A stretch of DNA of 7,432 nucleotides from an uncultured Eubacteriales bacterium (lineage in GTDB: Bacteria; Bacillota; Clostridia; Oscillospirales; Oscillospiraceae), in NCBI GenBank assembly GCA_905202605.1, contig CAJKSU010000139.1, positions 1 through 7,432 of the forward strand. The letters run 5' to 3'. The notes beneath the pieces were generated by a model. It saw only the letters and a program-made list of their open reading frames with translations. It made no database searches and was not told where the DNA came from. This document shows, in pieces, positions 1 to 7,223 of the stretch. A program made the translations under genes and the position numbers. Numbering within the stretch: position 1 is the stretch's first letter; every line of letters starts with the position of its first letter.

Positions 1-338
1 CGCTGGGCGCATCGGAGGCTGCCACAGTCACACTGGATCGGGAGCTGTTCGGCACCCGATATTATGACGGCTTTACGCTTCCCGGCGGCTATTACGAGGC
101 GCTGCGGGTAACCATTGGTAAGGGCGAGGGGAAGAACTGGTGGTGCGTGGTCTATCCCCAGCTCTGCACCCCGGCGGCAGCCTCTGAGGCCGTTCCCGCC
201 ATGGGGCAGCTCAGTGAAGACGATGCGGCGCTGCTGGAGGCAGGGGAGACGCGGTTCCGGTTCCGGTGTCTGGAGCTGCTGGAAAACCTGCTGGCCTATT
301 TCCGGGACACCGGCAGCGGAATCCCCACTTCCGAATAA
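1..338 (+). CDS. spoIIR: Stage II sporulation protein R, C-terminal part (5' end outside window)
   Basis: The open frame enters from the window edge (first whole codon at 3) and ends at TAA 336-338, giving the last 111 residues. The diagnostic SpoIIR signature GEGKNWWCVVYPQLC is encoded at about 123-167. It is preceded by an LPGGYYEALRVTIG stretch typical of the family. The family usually has PPLC where this copy has PQLC. A charged, probably helical tail (RFRFRCLELLENLL) follows. In B. subtilis, SpoIIR is made in the forespore under sigma-F and exported across the septum. There it triggers the membrane protease SpoIIGA to process pro-sigma-E in the mother cell. Its presence indicates a spore-forming lineage. 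The N-terminal signal or membrane segment lies upstream of the window and cannot be judged. The identification rests on the tryptophan-cysteine signature and is firm. Confidence 0.95.
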   Translation, partial: LGASEAATVTLDRELFGTRYYDGFTLPGGYYEALRVTIGKGEGKNWWCVVYPQLCTPAAASEAVPAMGQLSEDDAALLEAGETRFRFRCLELLENLLAYFRDTGSGIPTSE

Positions 339-357
339 CCTCGAAATATGGTATACT
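329..357 (+). promoter_or_regulatory. Putative sigma-A promoter (extended -10) for addB
   Basis: A -10 hexamer TATACT (352-357) matches the TATAAT consensus at five of six positions. It is preceded by TG at 349-350, giving the extended -10 pattern TGnTATACT. Seventeen bases upstream, TTCCGA (329-334) is a weak -35 candidate with three of six matches, overlapping the spoIIR stop region. An extended -10 often compensates for a poor -35. Transcription would begin near 364-365, leaving a leader of only about 21 nt that contains the addB ribosome binding site. The AT-rich composition stands out from the GC-rich surroundings. This is prediction by pattern only. Confidence 0.6.
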
Positions 358-369
358 AGGGGCATATTT
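344..369. repeat. 7-bp perfect inverted repeat centred on the addB -10 element
   Basis: AAATATG at 344-350 and CATATTT at 363-369 are exact reverse complements separated by 12 bp. The spacer contains the proposed -10 hexamer. The placement would suit a repressor operator. The arms do not match the Firmicute LexA box (CGAAC-N4-GTTCG). The arms are pure A/T apart from one G/C pair, so any RNA hairpin with this 12-nt loop would be weak. There is no following T tract, so a terminator is unlikely. Chance occurrence in a short AT-rich gap is a real possibility. Confidence 0.4.
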
Positions 370-371
370 GT

Positions 372-383
372 AAGGAAGTGATC
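372..383 (+). promoter_or_regulatory. Strong ribosome binding site of addB
   Basis: AAGGAAGTGATC matches the complement of the 16S rRNA 3' end (AAGGAGGTGATC) at 11 of 12 positions. The AAGGAAG core ends 7 nt before the ATG at 386. This fixes the addB start. Confidence 0.85.
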
Positions 384-385
384 CC

Positions 386-3300
386 ATGCTGACCATTATC
401 ACAGGACGCGGAAAATCCGGAAAGACCCGGCGTCTGCTGGAGGCCGTCCGTACCTGCCCATCGGCGGAGATGGCGTCAAAAATCGTCATCGTCCCGGAGC
501 AGCTGAGCCATGAGATGGAGCGGCTGTTATCCCTTCTGTGCGGAGACACTATCAGCTTCTCTGCCGAGGTTTTGAGCTTTTCCCGGCTGTATGACCGGGT
601 GACCGCCCGTAGCGGCGGCGGAGCCATGTCTATTCTGGATCAGGGAGGACGAATTCTCACCGCCCGTCAGGCCTTGGAGGGCATCCGTCCCCGGCTCAAG
701 GTCTTCGGCTCCGCTGCGGGGAAGCCGGAGTTTCTGGGCAGCATGGTCAACATGATCGACGAGCTGAAATCCTACGGCGTCTCTGCCGCCGCCCTCCAGC
801 AGGCCGCCCAGTCCTCCACCGGTCTGTTTGCCGAAAAGCTCTCGGAGCTGGCACTGATCCTTGGAGCCTATGAAGCCGCCACCGCTCAGGGGCAGGCAGA
901 CCCGCGGGATCGTCTGACCCTGCTCCGGAAAAAGCTCTTGGACGGGGATTACGCTCAGGGGCGGCATTTCTTCGTGGACGGTTTCACCGATTTCTCCGGT
1001 CTGGAGCTTGGGGTGCTGGAAGCGCTGCTGCGCCAGGGTGAAAGTCTGACCGTCGCCCTGCCCGCCGGGGACGATCCGGCGCAGCCGGGGGTATTTCTCC
1101 CCGGTGCGGAGACGATGACGATTTTGTCGGAGCTGTGCAGGGGCCTTGGTCAGGAGCTTCGGGTGCTTCCGGCGTCGTATCACCGTCCGCTGCCTCCGGC
1201 GCTTACATATCTGGAGCAGCATCTCATGGATTACGCCGCTGATGGTTTTACGGAGCCGCAGACGGCGATACAGGTGCTGCTGCCTGCCGACCTTCTGGAG
1301 GAATGCCGTGCCTGCGGCGCCGTGCTCAAGCGGAAGGCCATGGAGGGCATGCGCTTCCGGGATATGGCGGTGTGCTGCGGGGATGAAAATGCCTATCGCG
1401 CTCTGCTGCCCGCGGTGCTGGAGAGTCTGGGCATCCCGGTCTACCGTTCGGAAAAGCGTCAGGTATTGTCGCACCCGGCGGCAAGATTCCTGCTTCTGGC
1501 GCTGGAATGCGCCACCGGCGGCATGGAGCAGGAGGCCGTCATGGCCTACCTCAAAACCGGCTATCCCGGCCTTGACCGGGATCAGGTGGATCTTCTGGAA
1601 AACTACTGCATCACATGGTCTATCCGTGGCAGCAAATTCTTTTCGGAATGGAAGCTGCATCCCGACGGCTATGACGGCGTATTCCGGGAGGAGACGGAAG
1701 CCCTGCTGCAAAACCTCAATGACTGGCGGCAGACTGCCATGGAGCCACTCCGTCAGCTCTCTCTGCGGCTGCGGGACGCCCTGACCGTCCGGGAACAGTT
1801 GGAAGCCGTCTACGATTTCATGACCGTCACCCAGCTCTATGCCCGTTTGGAACAGCAGGTAGCGGAGGAAACTGCCAGCAGTCAGCTGGAAGCTGCACAG
1901 GAAACTGCACAGATCTGGTCAATCCTTCTGACCTGTCTCCAGCAAACGGCGCAGGTTCTGGGGGCGCTGCGGCTGAAGGGACAGGAGCTGGGCAAAATGC
2001 TGGAGCTGGCGCTTGGACAGTATCAGGTGGGAACGATCCCTGCTGTACTGGATGCGGTAAGCATCGGCAGCGTCTCCTCCATGCGCGGCAAGGAGCCAAA
2101 ACTGCTCTATGTGCTGGGAGCAACGGAAAGCGCCATGCCCGCCGCTCCGGCTGGGGGAAGCCTTCTTTCCGAGCAGGAGCGGCAGACCCTCCGGCAGCAG
2201 TTTGACATTCAGCTGGCTCCGGACAGCGAAGGGAATCTCCAGCGGCAGTTATTAGAGCTGTATACCGCCTTTACCGCACCCACGCATGACCTGTATCTCT
2301 CCTGTCCGGCGGATGCCGAGGGGGGCGTGTCCTTCCTTTTGGAGCGCATCATGCAGCTCTTTCCCGACTGCACGGGGCAGGCTCCTGCGGACACCGGCTA
2401 TACGCCCCAAGCCGCGGCAGAGCTGTGCCTGACCGCTTCGGAGGATGACCGGATGCGTCCGCTGAGCGCAGCGATCTCCGCCGCCGCTCGGCAGCTTCCG
2501 GCGCTGTCTCAGGCCATTTTACTGGGGCAGCGCTGGGCGGAGCCGCGGGATACCATGGTTTCCCGCGAGGTTGCCCGGCGGCTGTTTGGCAGCACCGTGG
2601 GGCTGACCGCCTCGAGGCTGGACAAATTCGCCTCCTGCCCTCTGGACTTCTTTCTGACCTTCGGCCTGAAAGCCAGACCACGGAAGGAGGCCACGTTCAA
2701 CGCCGCAGAGTTCGGCACCTTTGTCCATTTTATTCTGGAAAAGTCCGTTCCCACGCTGGCATCGGATCGCCGCATCTATACCCCGGAGGAAAGCCTCCAA
2801 CTGGTAGACCGGCACATGGATGAATACGTGGAAGACCGGCTCGGCCCCATGGAGCAGACCAGCCGCCAGCACTATCTGCTCTACCGGAACCGGGTGGAAG
2901 CCGCGCTGCTGGTGGAGGAAATTTCGGAGGAACTGAGCACCACGGACTTTCTGCCCTGCGGCTATGAGATCAGCCTTGGGGGAAAAGACGGGCTGCCGCC
3001 GCTGACCGTAAAAAGTCAGCTGGGCCGGGGTGCCCTCAGCGGCTTTGTAGACCGTGCCGACCTGTGGCGCAGTCCCAACGGGGATTTTCTCCGGATCGTT
3101 GATTATAAAACCGGAAGCAAGAAATTCGACTATACCGATCTCTACGGCGGCGCGGGCATGCAGATGCTCCTGTACCTGTTTGCTCTGGAGCAAAGCGGTC
3201 TGCCAGGCATTTCTGACCGACCCAAGCCCGCGGGCGTGCTGTATTTCCCCGCCAGGCGGAGCTTTGCCTCGTCGGACGGTCCGGAGGATGGAGAAAGCGC

Positions 3301-3682
3301 CCATGCGCCGGTACAGCGCAGCGGCATCATTCTCTCGGAGGACGGCGTACCGGAGGCCATGGAGCACGGCGACAGCTATCAGTACATTCCGGTGAAAAGG
3401 ACGAAAAGCGGCATGGGGGACTATGTGGTGTCCTCCCAGCAGCTCCGCCTGCTCAAGGACTATGTGGAGGATCGCATGACTCAGGTGACCGACAGAATCC
3501 TCGGCGGCGAATTCCCCGCAAGGCCCTTTTATCGGGGGCAGTCCCATGACCCCTGCGCCTGGTGCGACTTTGGCGCGGTGTGTCAGAAGGACCCCCAGTT
3601 CCGTAAGACCTGCTATCAAGCATCCATCAAGCCCGGCGAATTCTGGGCATTTCTCAGTGAAGGAGGGGAGAACCATGGCTGA
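386..3682 (+). CDS. addB: AddB subunit of the AddAB ATP-dependent helicase/nuclease
   Basis: Encodes 1098 aa, close to the roughly 1150-1170 aa of Gram-positive AddB. AddB pairs with AddA to unwind and degrade DNA at double-strand breaks. In B. subtilis it cuts the 5'-ended strand and recognises Chi, leaving a 3' tail for RecA. A Walker A motif GRGKSGKT lies at residues 7-14, directly after the start, followed by the family motif VPEQL (36-40), LSFSRLYDRV and VDGF (197-200). As usual for AddB, no DEAD-type Walker B motif is evident, so it is a degenerate helicase rather than a motor. A MRGKEPK...LGATE segment begins near 566. The C-terminal RecB-type nuclease shows H781, D889 (GFVDRAD), D906-x-K908 (IVDYKTG) and Q926-x3-Y930. 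Four cysteines for a [4Fe-4S] cluster are present: C751 (ASCPLDFF) and C1057-x2-C1060-x5-C1066. This spacing equals that of the B. subtilis protein. The start is fixed by the 372-383 ribosome binding site. The stop codon lies inside addA. No truncation or lost catalytic residue is seen. Confidence 0.98.
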   Translation: MLTIITGRGKSGKTRRLLEAVRTCPSAEMASKIVIVPEQLSHEMERLLSLLCGDTISFSAEVLSFSRLYDRVTARSGGGAMSILDQGGRILTARQALEGIRPRLKVFGSAAGKPEFLGSMVNMIDELKSYGVSAAALQQAAQSSTGLFAEKLSELALILGAYEAATAQGQADPRDRLTLLRKKLLDGDYAQGRHFFVDGFTDFSGLELGVLEALLRQGESLTVALPAGDDPAQPGVFLPGAETMTILSELCRGLGQELRVLPASYHRPLPPALTYLEQHLMDYAADGFTEPQTAIQVLLPADLLEECRACGAVLKRKAMEGMRFRDMAVCCGDENAYRALLPAVLESLGIPVYRSEKRQVLSHPAARFLLLALECATGGMEQEAVMAYLKTGYPGLDRDQVDLLENYCITWSIRGSKFFSEWKLHPDGYDGVFREETEALLQNLNDWRQTAMEPLRQLSLRLRDALTVREQLEAVYDFMTVTQLYARLEQQVAEETASSQLEAAQETAQIWSILLTCLQQTAQVLGALRLKGQELGKMLELALGQYQVGTIPAVLDAVSIGSVSSMRGKEPKLLYVLGATESAMPAAPAGGSLLSEQERQTLRQQFDIQLAPDSEGNLQRQLLELYTAFTAPTHDLYLSCPADAEGGVSFLLERIMQLFPDCTGQAPADTGYTPQAAAELCLTASEDDRMRPLSAAISAAARQLPALSQAILLGQRWAEPRDTMVSREVARRLFGSTVGLTASRLDKFASCPLDFFLTFGLKARPRKEATFNAAEFGTFVHFILEKSVPTLASDRRIYTPEESLQLVDRHMDEYVEDRLGPMEQTSRQHYLLYRNRVEAALLVEEISEELSTTDFLPCGYEISLGGKDGLPPLTVKSQLGRGALSGFVDRADLWRSPNGDFLRIVDYKTGSKKFDYTDLYGGAGMQMLLYLFALEQSGLPGISDRPKPAGVLYFPARRSFASSDGPEDGESAHAPVQRSGIILSEDGVPEAMEHGDSYQYIPVKRTKSGMGDYVVSSQQLRLLKDYVEDRMTQVTDRILGGEFPARPFYRGQSHDPCAWCDFGAVCQKDPQFRKTCYQASIKPGEFWAFLSEGGENHG
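3660..3677 (+). promoter_or_regulatory. addA ribosome binding site and start inside the end of addB
   Basis: AAGGAGG at 3660-3666 is a full Shine-Dalgarno core, 8 nt before the ATG at 3675. The site lies in the last addB codons, and the addA start precedes the addB stop (TGA 3680-3682), giving an 8-bp overlap. This arrangement predicts translational coupling, which suits subunits needed in equal amounts. It also decides the addA start against an in-frame ATG at 3546. Confidence 0.88.
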
Positions 3683-6600
3683 ACCGACTCTGACCCTACA
3701 GCAGCAGACGGTAGTTGAGAACCGCGGCGGCACGCTGCTGGTTTCCGCTGCCGCAGGCTCCGGCAAAACCAAGGTGCTGGTGGATCGCATGATCCGCGAG
3801 ATTCGTCAGGAAGGGAAGAATATCAACGAATTTCTGATCATCACCTTTACCAACGCCGCCGCCGCCGAGCTGCGGGGCAAGATCTCCAAGGCGCTGGGAA
3901 AGGCGCTGGCAGCGGAGCCACAGAACCAGCACCTTCGCCGTCAGCTGACGCTGATGCATCTGGCGCAGATCTCCACGGTGCATGCCTTCTGTGGGGCACT
4001 GATCCGGCAGTACGGCTATCTTCTGGAGGTTCCCTCGGACTATACCATGCTGGAGGATCCCCGCCGGGAGGAAATGCTCACCCGGCTGATCGGCGACCTT
4101 TTGGAGGAAGCCTATGGGGAGATGCAGCCCGGCTTCCGGCTTCTGGCGGATACGCTGGGGGCAGGACGTACCGACCAGTCATTGGAAACGCTGATCCGCT
4201 CGGTGTTTGAGCGGATGCTCACCCAGCCCAATCCGGAGGCATGGCTGAGCGGCCTGTGCCTGACCCTGCCGGAACAGGGGGAGCCAAAAGACACGGTTTA
4301 CGGTGCGGTGCTTCTGGATAACGCCCGTCAGCAGCTTACGTGGATGATCGGCCGCTACACCTGGGCCATTTCCCAGATGCAGGGGGATCAAAAGCTCTCG
4401 AAAAAGTTCCTTCCCGCCTATGAATCCGAGAAAAAGAAGCTGGAGCAGCTGCTTTCGGCGCTGGATGGGCCGTGGGACGCCATCCGGGACTGCCTTTCCA
4501 TGGAATTTCCACGGCTGGTAGTGCAGAAACACCCGGATCCCCAGCGGCTCACCGCCATTCAGCAGGTGCGCAATGACCTCAAAAAGAAGCTGCTTCCGGA
4601 GCTGACCCGGCAGTTTTCCCGTCCCGCCGCCCAGCTGATTGGGGAGCAGAATGTACTGGCTCCGGCGCTCCGCACGCTCTGTGATCTGGCACGAGAGCTA
4701 AACCGACGTTTTTCCGCAGAAAAGCGCCGGAAGAATGTGCTGGACTTCTCTGATCAGGAGCATCTTGCCATTCGCCTGCTGGTAGACGGCAGCGGACGGC
4801 CTACCCCGGTGGCGCAGGAGGTTTCCCAGCGATATGCGGAGATCATGGTAGACGAGTATCAGGACTCCAACCGGGTGCAGGAGCTGATTTACCGGGCCAT
4901 TGTCCGGGGGCAGGACGAAAACCGCTTTCTGGTGGGGGATGTGAAGCAGTCCATCTACGGCTTCCGTCAGGCGGAGCCGGAGCTGTTTCTGGAGAAATAC
5001 CAGACATACCGCCCGGCATCTGACGCACAGGCCGGGGAATGCCGAAAGCTGATCCTGTCGAAAAACTTCCGTTCCCGCCCGGAAATTCTCGAAGCGGTGA
5101 ACCATACCTTTTCCTGCGTCATGAGCCGCGAGGTGGGCGGCATGACCTACGGTCCGGACGAAAGCCTTTATCCGGGACTGGATACATACCCGCAGGATCA
5201 TGAGAATCATGTGGAGCTGGACGTTCTGCTGCTGCCCAAGGGGAAATCCGGCAGCGACAGCGATGACCTTACAAAATACCAAAAGGAGGCCGCTTGGGTC
5301 GCCCAGCGGATCACTCAGCTGTTGGAGCAGGGGATCCCCGTGCGGGATGGAGACGGCACCCGTCCCGTTCGCCCGGAGGACATCGCGATCCTGCTCCGCA
5401 CCAGAGATCCCATTCGCATCTATCAGCGGGCGCTGGTGCGGGCGGGCATTCCCGTTGCCACCGGGGCAGGGGAGAACCTGTTTGAGGCCCCGGAGGTGCA
5501 GATGCTTCTAAGCCTGCTCCGGGCGCTGGATAACCCCCATCAGGACGTGCCGCTGCTGGCGGTGCTGTGCAGCCCCCTCTATCGGCTCTCCAACGATCAG
5601 CTGGGGCAGATCCGTGCCGGAAGCCGTCAGGAGCGGTTCTATGACGCCATGTGCGAATGCGAGGAAGACTGGTGCCGTCAGGTGCTGTCCTCCTTCCAGT
5701 CCCTGCGGAAAAAGGCCTCCGGCATGTCGGCGGAGCAGCTGGTATGGTATCTATTGGAGGATACTGGACTTCTGGCGGCCTACAGCGCCATGGAGCAAGG
5801 GCAGCGCCGCCGGGAGAATCTCCTTTCGGTCTATGCCCTTGCGCGTACCACTGCAGGAGGAAATTACCTCTATCTCTATGAACTGATCCGCGCCCTGAAC
5901 CGTATGGAGCAGGCCGGGCAGGAATCCGCCTCCGGCGGCACTTCCGTGGTCACCCTCACTACCATTCACCGTTCCAAAGGACTGGAATACCCGGTGGTAT
6001 TCCTCTCTGACCTTTCCCGAAAGTTCAATTTCCGGGAGCTGAACAATACGGTGCTGCTGGACGGCGCTATGGGCATCGGGGCAAAAATTGTAGATCCGAC
6101 TCAGCGGATCCGCTATCCGGGTCTGGTGTTTGATGCCATGAGCGTAAAAAAACAGCAGTCCCTTCTGGATGAGGAGCTGCGCATTCTATACGTGGGCATG
6201 ACCCGCCCCAAGGACTATCTGTTTATGACCTATGCCATCGGTGCGGAAAGCAACGTTTTTTCCCGGCTACGTGCCGGTGCCGGAACGCCTGCGGAGCCTT
6301 GGTGTACGTCCTCGGCGGGGTGTCTCGGTGACTGGGTGCTCCTTGCCGCACTGTCCAGAGTAGAGGCCGGGGAGCTGTTTTCCCTGTGCGGACGCCCGGA
6401 CTGTACGCTAAGGGTCACGGACTCCCCTTGGCAAATTCAGCTGGACTCTCTGGAGCTTGTCCCCCGGCCCTACTATGCCGGGGAAGAGGACAACCAGCAG
6501 ACCGCCGCTGCGCTGACCGTTCCCGCCCCAGAGCAGATGATTCGCGCCATGACATGGGAAAATCCCCATGCCGCCGCCAGCCGCACGCCCTCCAAGCTCA

Positions 6601-7223
6601 CCGCAACGGAGCTGAAGGGGCGCAATAAGGATCTGGAGGCGCAGGAGGATGCCGCGGTGCCGGTTTCCGTTCCGAAGCTTCTGCGTCCGGAGTTCATTCT
6701 GGAGAAAAAGGGGCTGACCCCAACGGAGAAGGGAACCGCGGCCCATCAGTTCCTCCAGTACGCCCAATTTTCGCAGCTTGCCAGCCGGGACGGCATTCTT
6801 TCGGAGCTGGACCGCATGGTAGACAGCGCTTATCTCACCGAACAGCAGGCAGAGGCCGTGAAGCCCGATGAGATTGCACGTTTGTTTTCCAGTCCCCTTG
6901 GGCAGCGTCTTCTCTCTGCTCCAAAGCTGATCCGGGAGTTTAAATTTTCCCTGCTGACCCCCGCTGACCGGTTTTATTCCGGCCTCAAGGACGAGCAGGT
7001 GCTGCTTCAGGGCGTAGTGGATGCTGCCATTTTGGAGCCGGATTCCATCACAGTCATTGATTTTAAAACGGATCGCATCAGCGCCCAGCAGGCGTCCGTT
7101 CGCGCCGAGCACTATCGTCCCCAGCTGGAAACCTATCGGGAAGCACTGGGCAGGATTTTTGAAAGGCCGGTGCGGGAAATGATCCTGTATTTCCTGAAGC
7201 CGGGGAAGGAGGTAACACTATGA
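3675..7223 (+). CDS. addA: AddA subunit of the AddAB helicase/nuclease (UvrD/RecB-like SF1A motor)
   Basis: Encodes 1182 aa (B. subtilis AddA is about 1230). AddA is the 3'-5' ATP-driven motor and carries a second nuclease domain that cuts the 3'-ended strand before Chi. The SF1A motifs appear in order: motif I AAAGSGKT (25-32); Ia ITFTNAAAAELR (from 56); STVHAF (100-105); the family-specific LDFSDQEH (356-363); motif II DEYQD (393-397); motif III GDVKQSIYGFRQ (421-432); motif IV KNFRSRPE (463-470); motif V TTIHRSKGLEYP (762-773); motif VI YVGMTRPKD (839-847). The tether before the nuclease holds SKLTATELK (973-981). The RecB-family nuclease then shows H1024 (GTAAHQF), D1116 (GVVDAA), D1129-x-K1131 (IDFKTD) and Q1150 to Y1154 (RPQLETY). 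All catalytic positions are present. Two mild departures are Leu where the Q-motif usually has Trp (LTLQQQ, 6-11) and Pro845 where Ala is common after MTR. The gene overlaps addB by 8 bp and the HAD gene by 4 bp. An upstream in-frame ATG (3546) would add 43 residues, but it lacks a ribosome binding site and lies within the addB Fe-S cysteine codons. Confidence 0.98.
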   Translation: MAEPTLTLQQQTVVENRGGTLLVSAAAGSGKTKVLVDRMIREIRQEGKNINEFLIITFTNAAAAELRGKISKALGKALAAEPQNQHLRRQLTLMHLAQISTVHAFCGALIRQYGYLLEVPSDYTMLEDPRREEMLTRLIGDLLEEAYGEMQPGFRLLADTLGAGRTDQSLETLIRSVFERMLTQPNPEAWLSGLCLTLPEQGEPKDTVYGAVLLDNARQQLTWMIGRYTWAISQMQGDQKLSKKFLPAYESEKKKLEQLLSALDGPWDAIRDCLSMEFPRLVVQKHPDPQRLTAIQQVRNDLKKKLLPELTRQFSRPAAQLIGEQNVLAPALRTLCDLARELNRRFSAEKRRKNVLDFSDQEHLAIRLLVDGSGRPTPVAQEVSQRYAEIMVDEYQDSNRVQELIYRAIVRGQDENRFLVGDVKQSIYGFRQAEPELFLEKYQTYRPASDAQAGECRKLILSKNFRSRPEILEAVNHTFSCVMSREVGGMTYGPDESLYPGLDTYPQDHENHVELDVLLLPKGKSGSDSDDLTKYQKEAAWVAQRITQLLEQGIPVRDGDGTRPVRPEDIAILLRTRDPIRIYQRALVRAGIPVATGAGENLFEAPEVQMLLSLLRALDNPHQDVPLLAVLCSPLYRLSNDQLGQIRAGSRQERFYDAMCECEEDWCRQVLSSFQSLRKKASGMSAEQLVWYLLEDTGLLAAYSAMEQGQRRRENLLSVYALARTTAGGNYLYLYELIRALNRMEQAGQESASGGTSVVTLTTIHRSKGLEYPVVFLSDLSRKFNFRELNNTVLLDGAMGIGAKIVDPTQRIRYPGLVFDAMSVKKQQSLLDEELRILYVGMTRPKDYLFMTYAIGAESNVFSRLRAGAGTPAEPWCTSSAGCLGDWVLLAALSRVEAGELFSLCGRPDCTLRVTDSPWQIQLDSLELVPRPYYAGEEDNQQTAAALTVPAPEQMIRAMTWENPHAAASRTPSKLTATELKGRNKDLEAQEDAAVPVSVPKLLRPEFILEKKGLTPTEKGTAAHQFLQYAQFSQLASRDGILSELDRMVDSAYLTEQQAEAVKPDEIARLFSSPLGQRLLSAPKLIREFKFSLLTPADRFYSGLKDEQVLLQGVVDAAILEPDSITVIDFKTDRISAQQASVRAEHYRPQLETYREALGRIFERPVREMILYFLKPGKEVTL
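7206..7223 (+). promoter_or_regulatory. HAD-gene ribosome binding site with ATGA stop/start overlap
   Basis: AAGGAGGT (7206-7213) is a perfect Shine-Dalgarno core, 6 nt before the ATG at 7220. The A of that ATG is the last base of the addA CTA codon, and the addA TGA stop is 7221-7223, so the two genes share ATGA. This predicts termination-reinitiation coupling and places the HAD gene in the addBA operon. Confidence 0.88.

Noticed and set aside
115..381. 88-codon plus-strand open frame over the end of spoIIR and the addB leader
   Set aside because: It overlaps the spoIIR signature region in another frame, has Arg/Pro/Trp-rich composition typical of an off-frame reading, and runs through the proposed promoter.
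527..1711. 394-codon open frame on the minus strand opposite addB
   Set aside because: Same codon-aligned antisense effect as the other long minus-strand frame. The composition is rich in Gln, Arg, His and Gly and shows no recognisable motif.
3546..3674. Upstream in-frame ATG that would extend AddA by 43 residues
   Set aside because: There is no ribosome binding site before 3546. The extension reads low-complexity residues unlike AddA N-termini and lies in codons that encode the AddB Fe-S cysteines. The ATG at 3675 has a full Shine-Dalgarno at proper spacing, just before the conserved Walker A region.
2519..3790. 423-codon open frame on the minus strand opposite addB
   Set aside because: Its codons lie exactly opposite addB codons. 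A stop there would need TTA, CTA or TCA in addB, which are rare in this GC-rich gene, so a long antisense frame is expected. No known domain is recognisable, and addB is unambiguous.
3852..3866. Run of five GCC triplets in addA
   Set aside because: Four of the triplets encode the alanines of the conserved helicase motif Ia (TNAAAAEL) in frame, so this is protein conservation plus GC-rich codon choice, not a functional repeat.
6408..7112. 234-codon minus-strand open frame opposite the AddA nuclease domain
   Set aside because: Codon-aligned shadow of addA. The sense strand encodes the conserved nuclease motifs.
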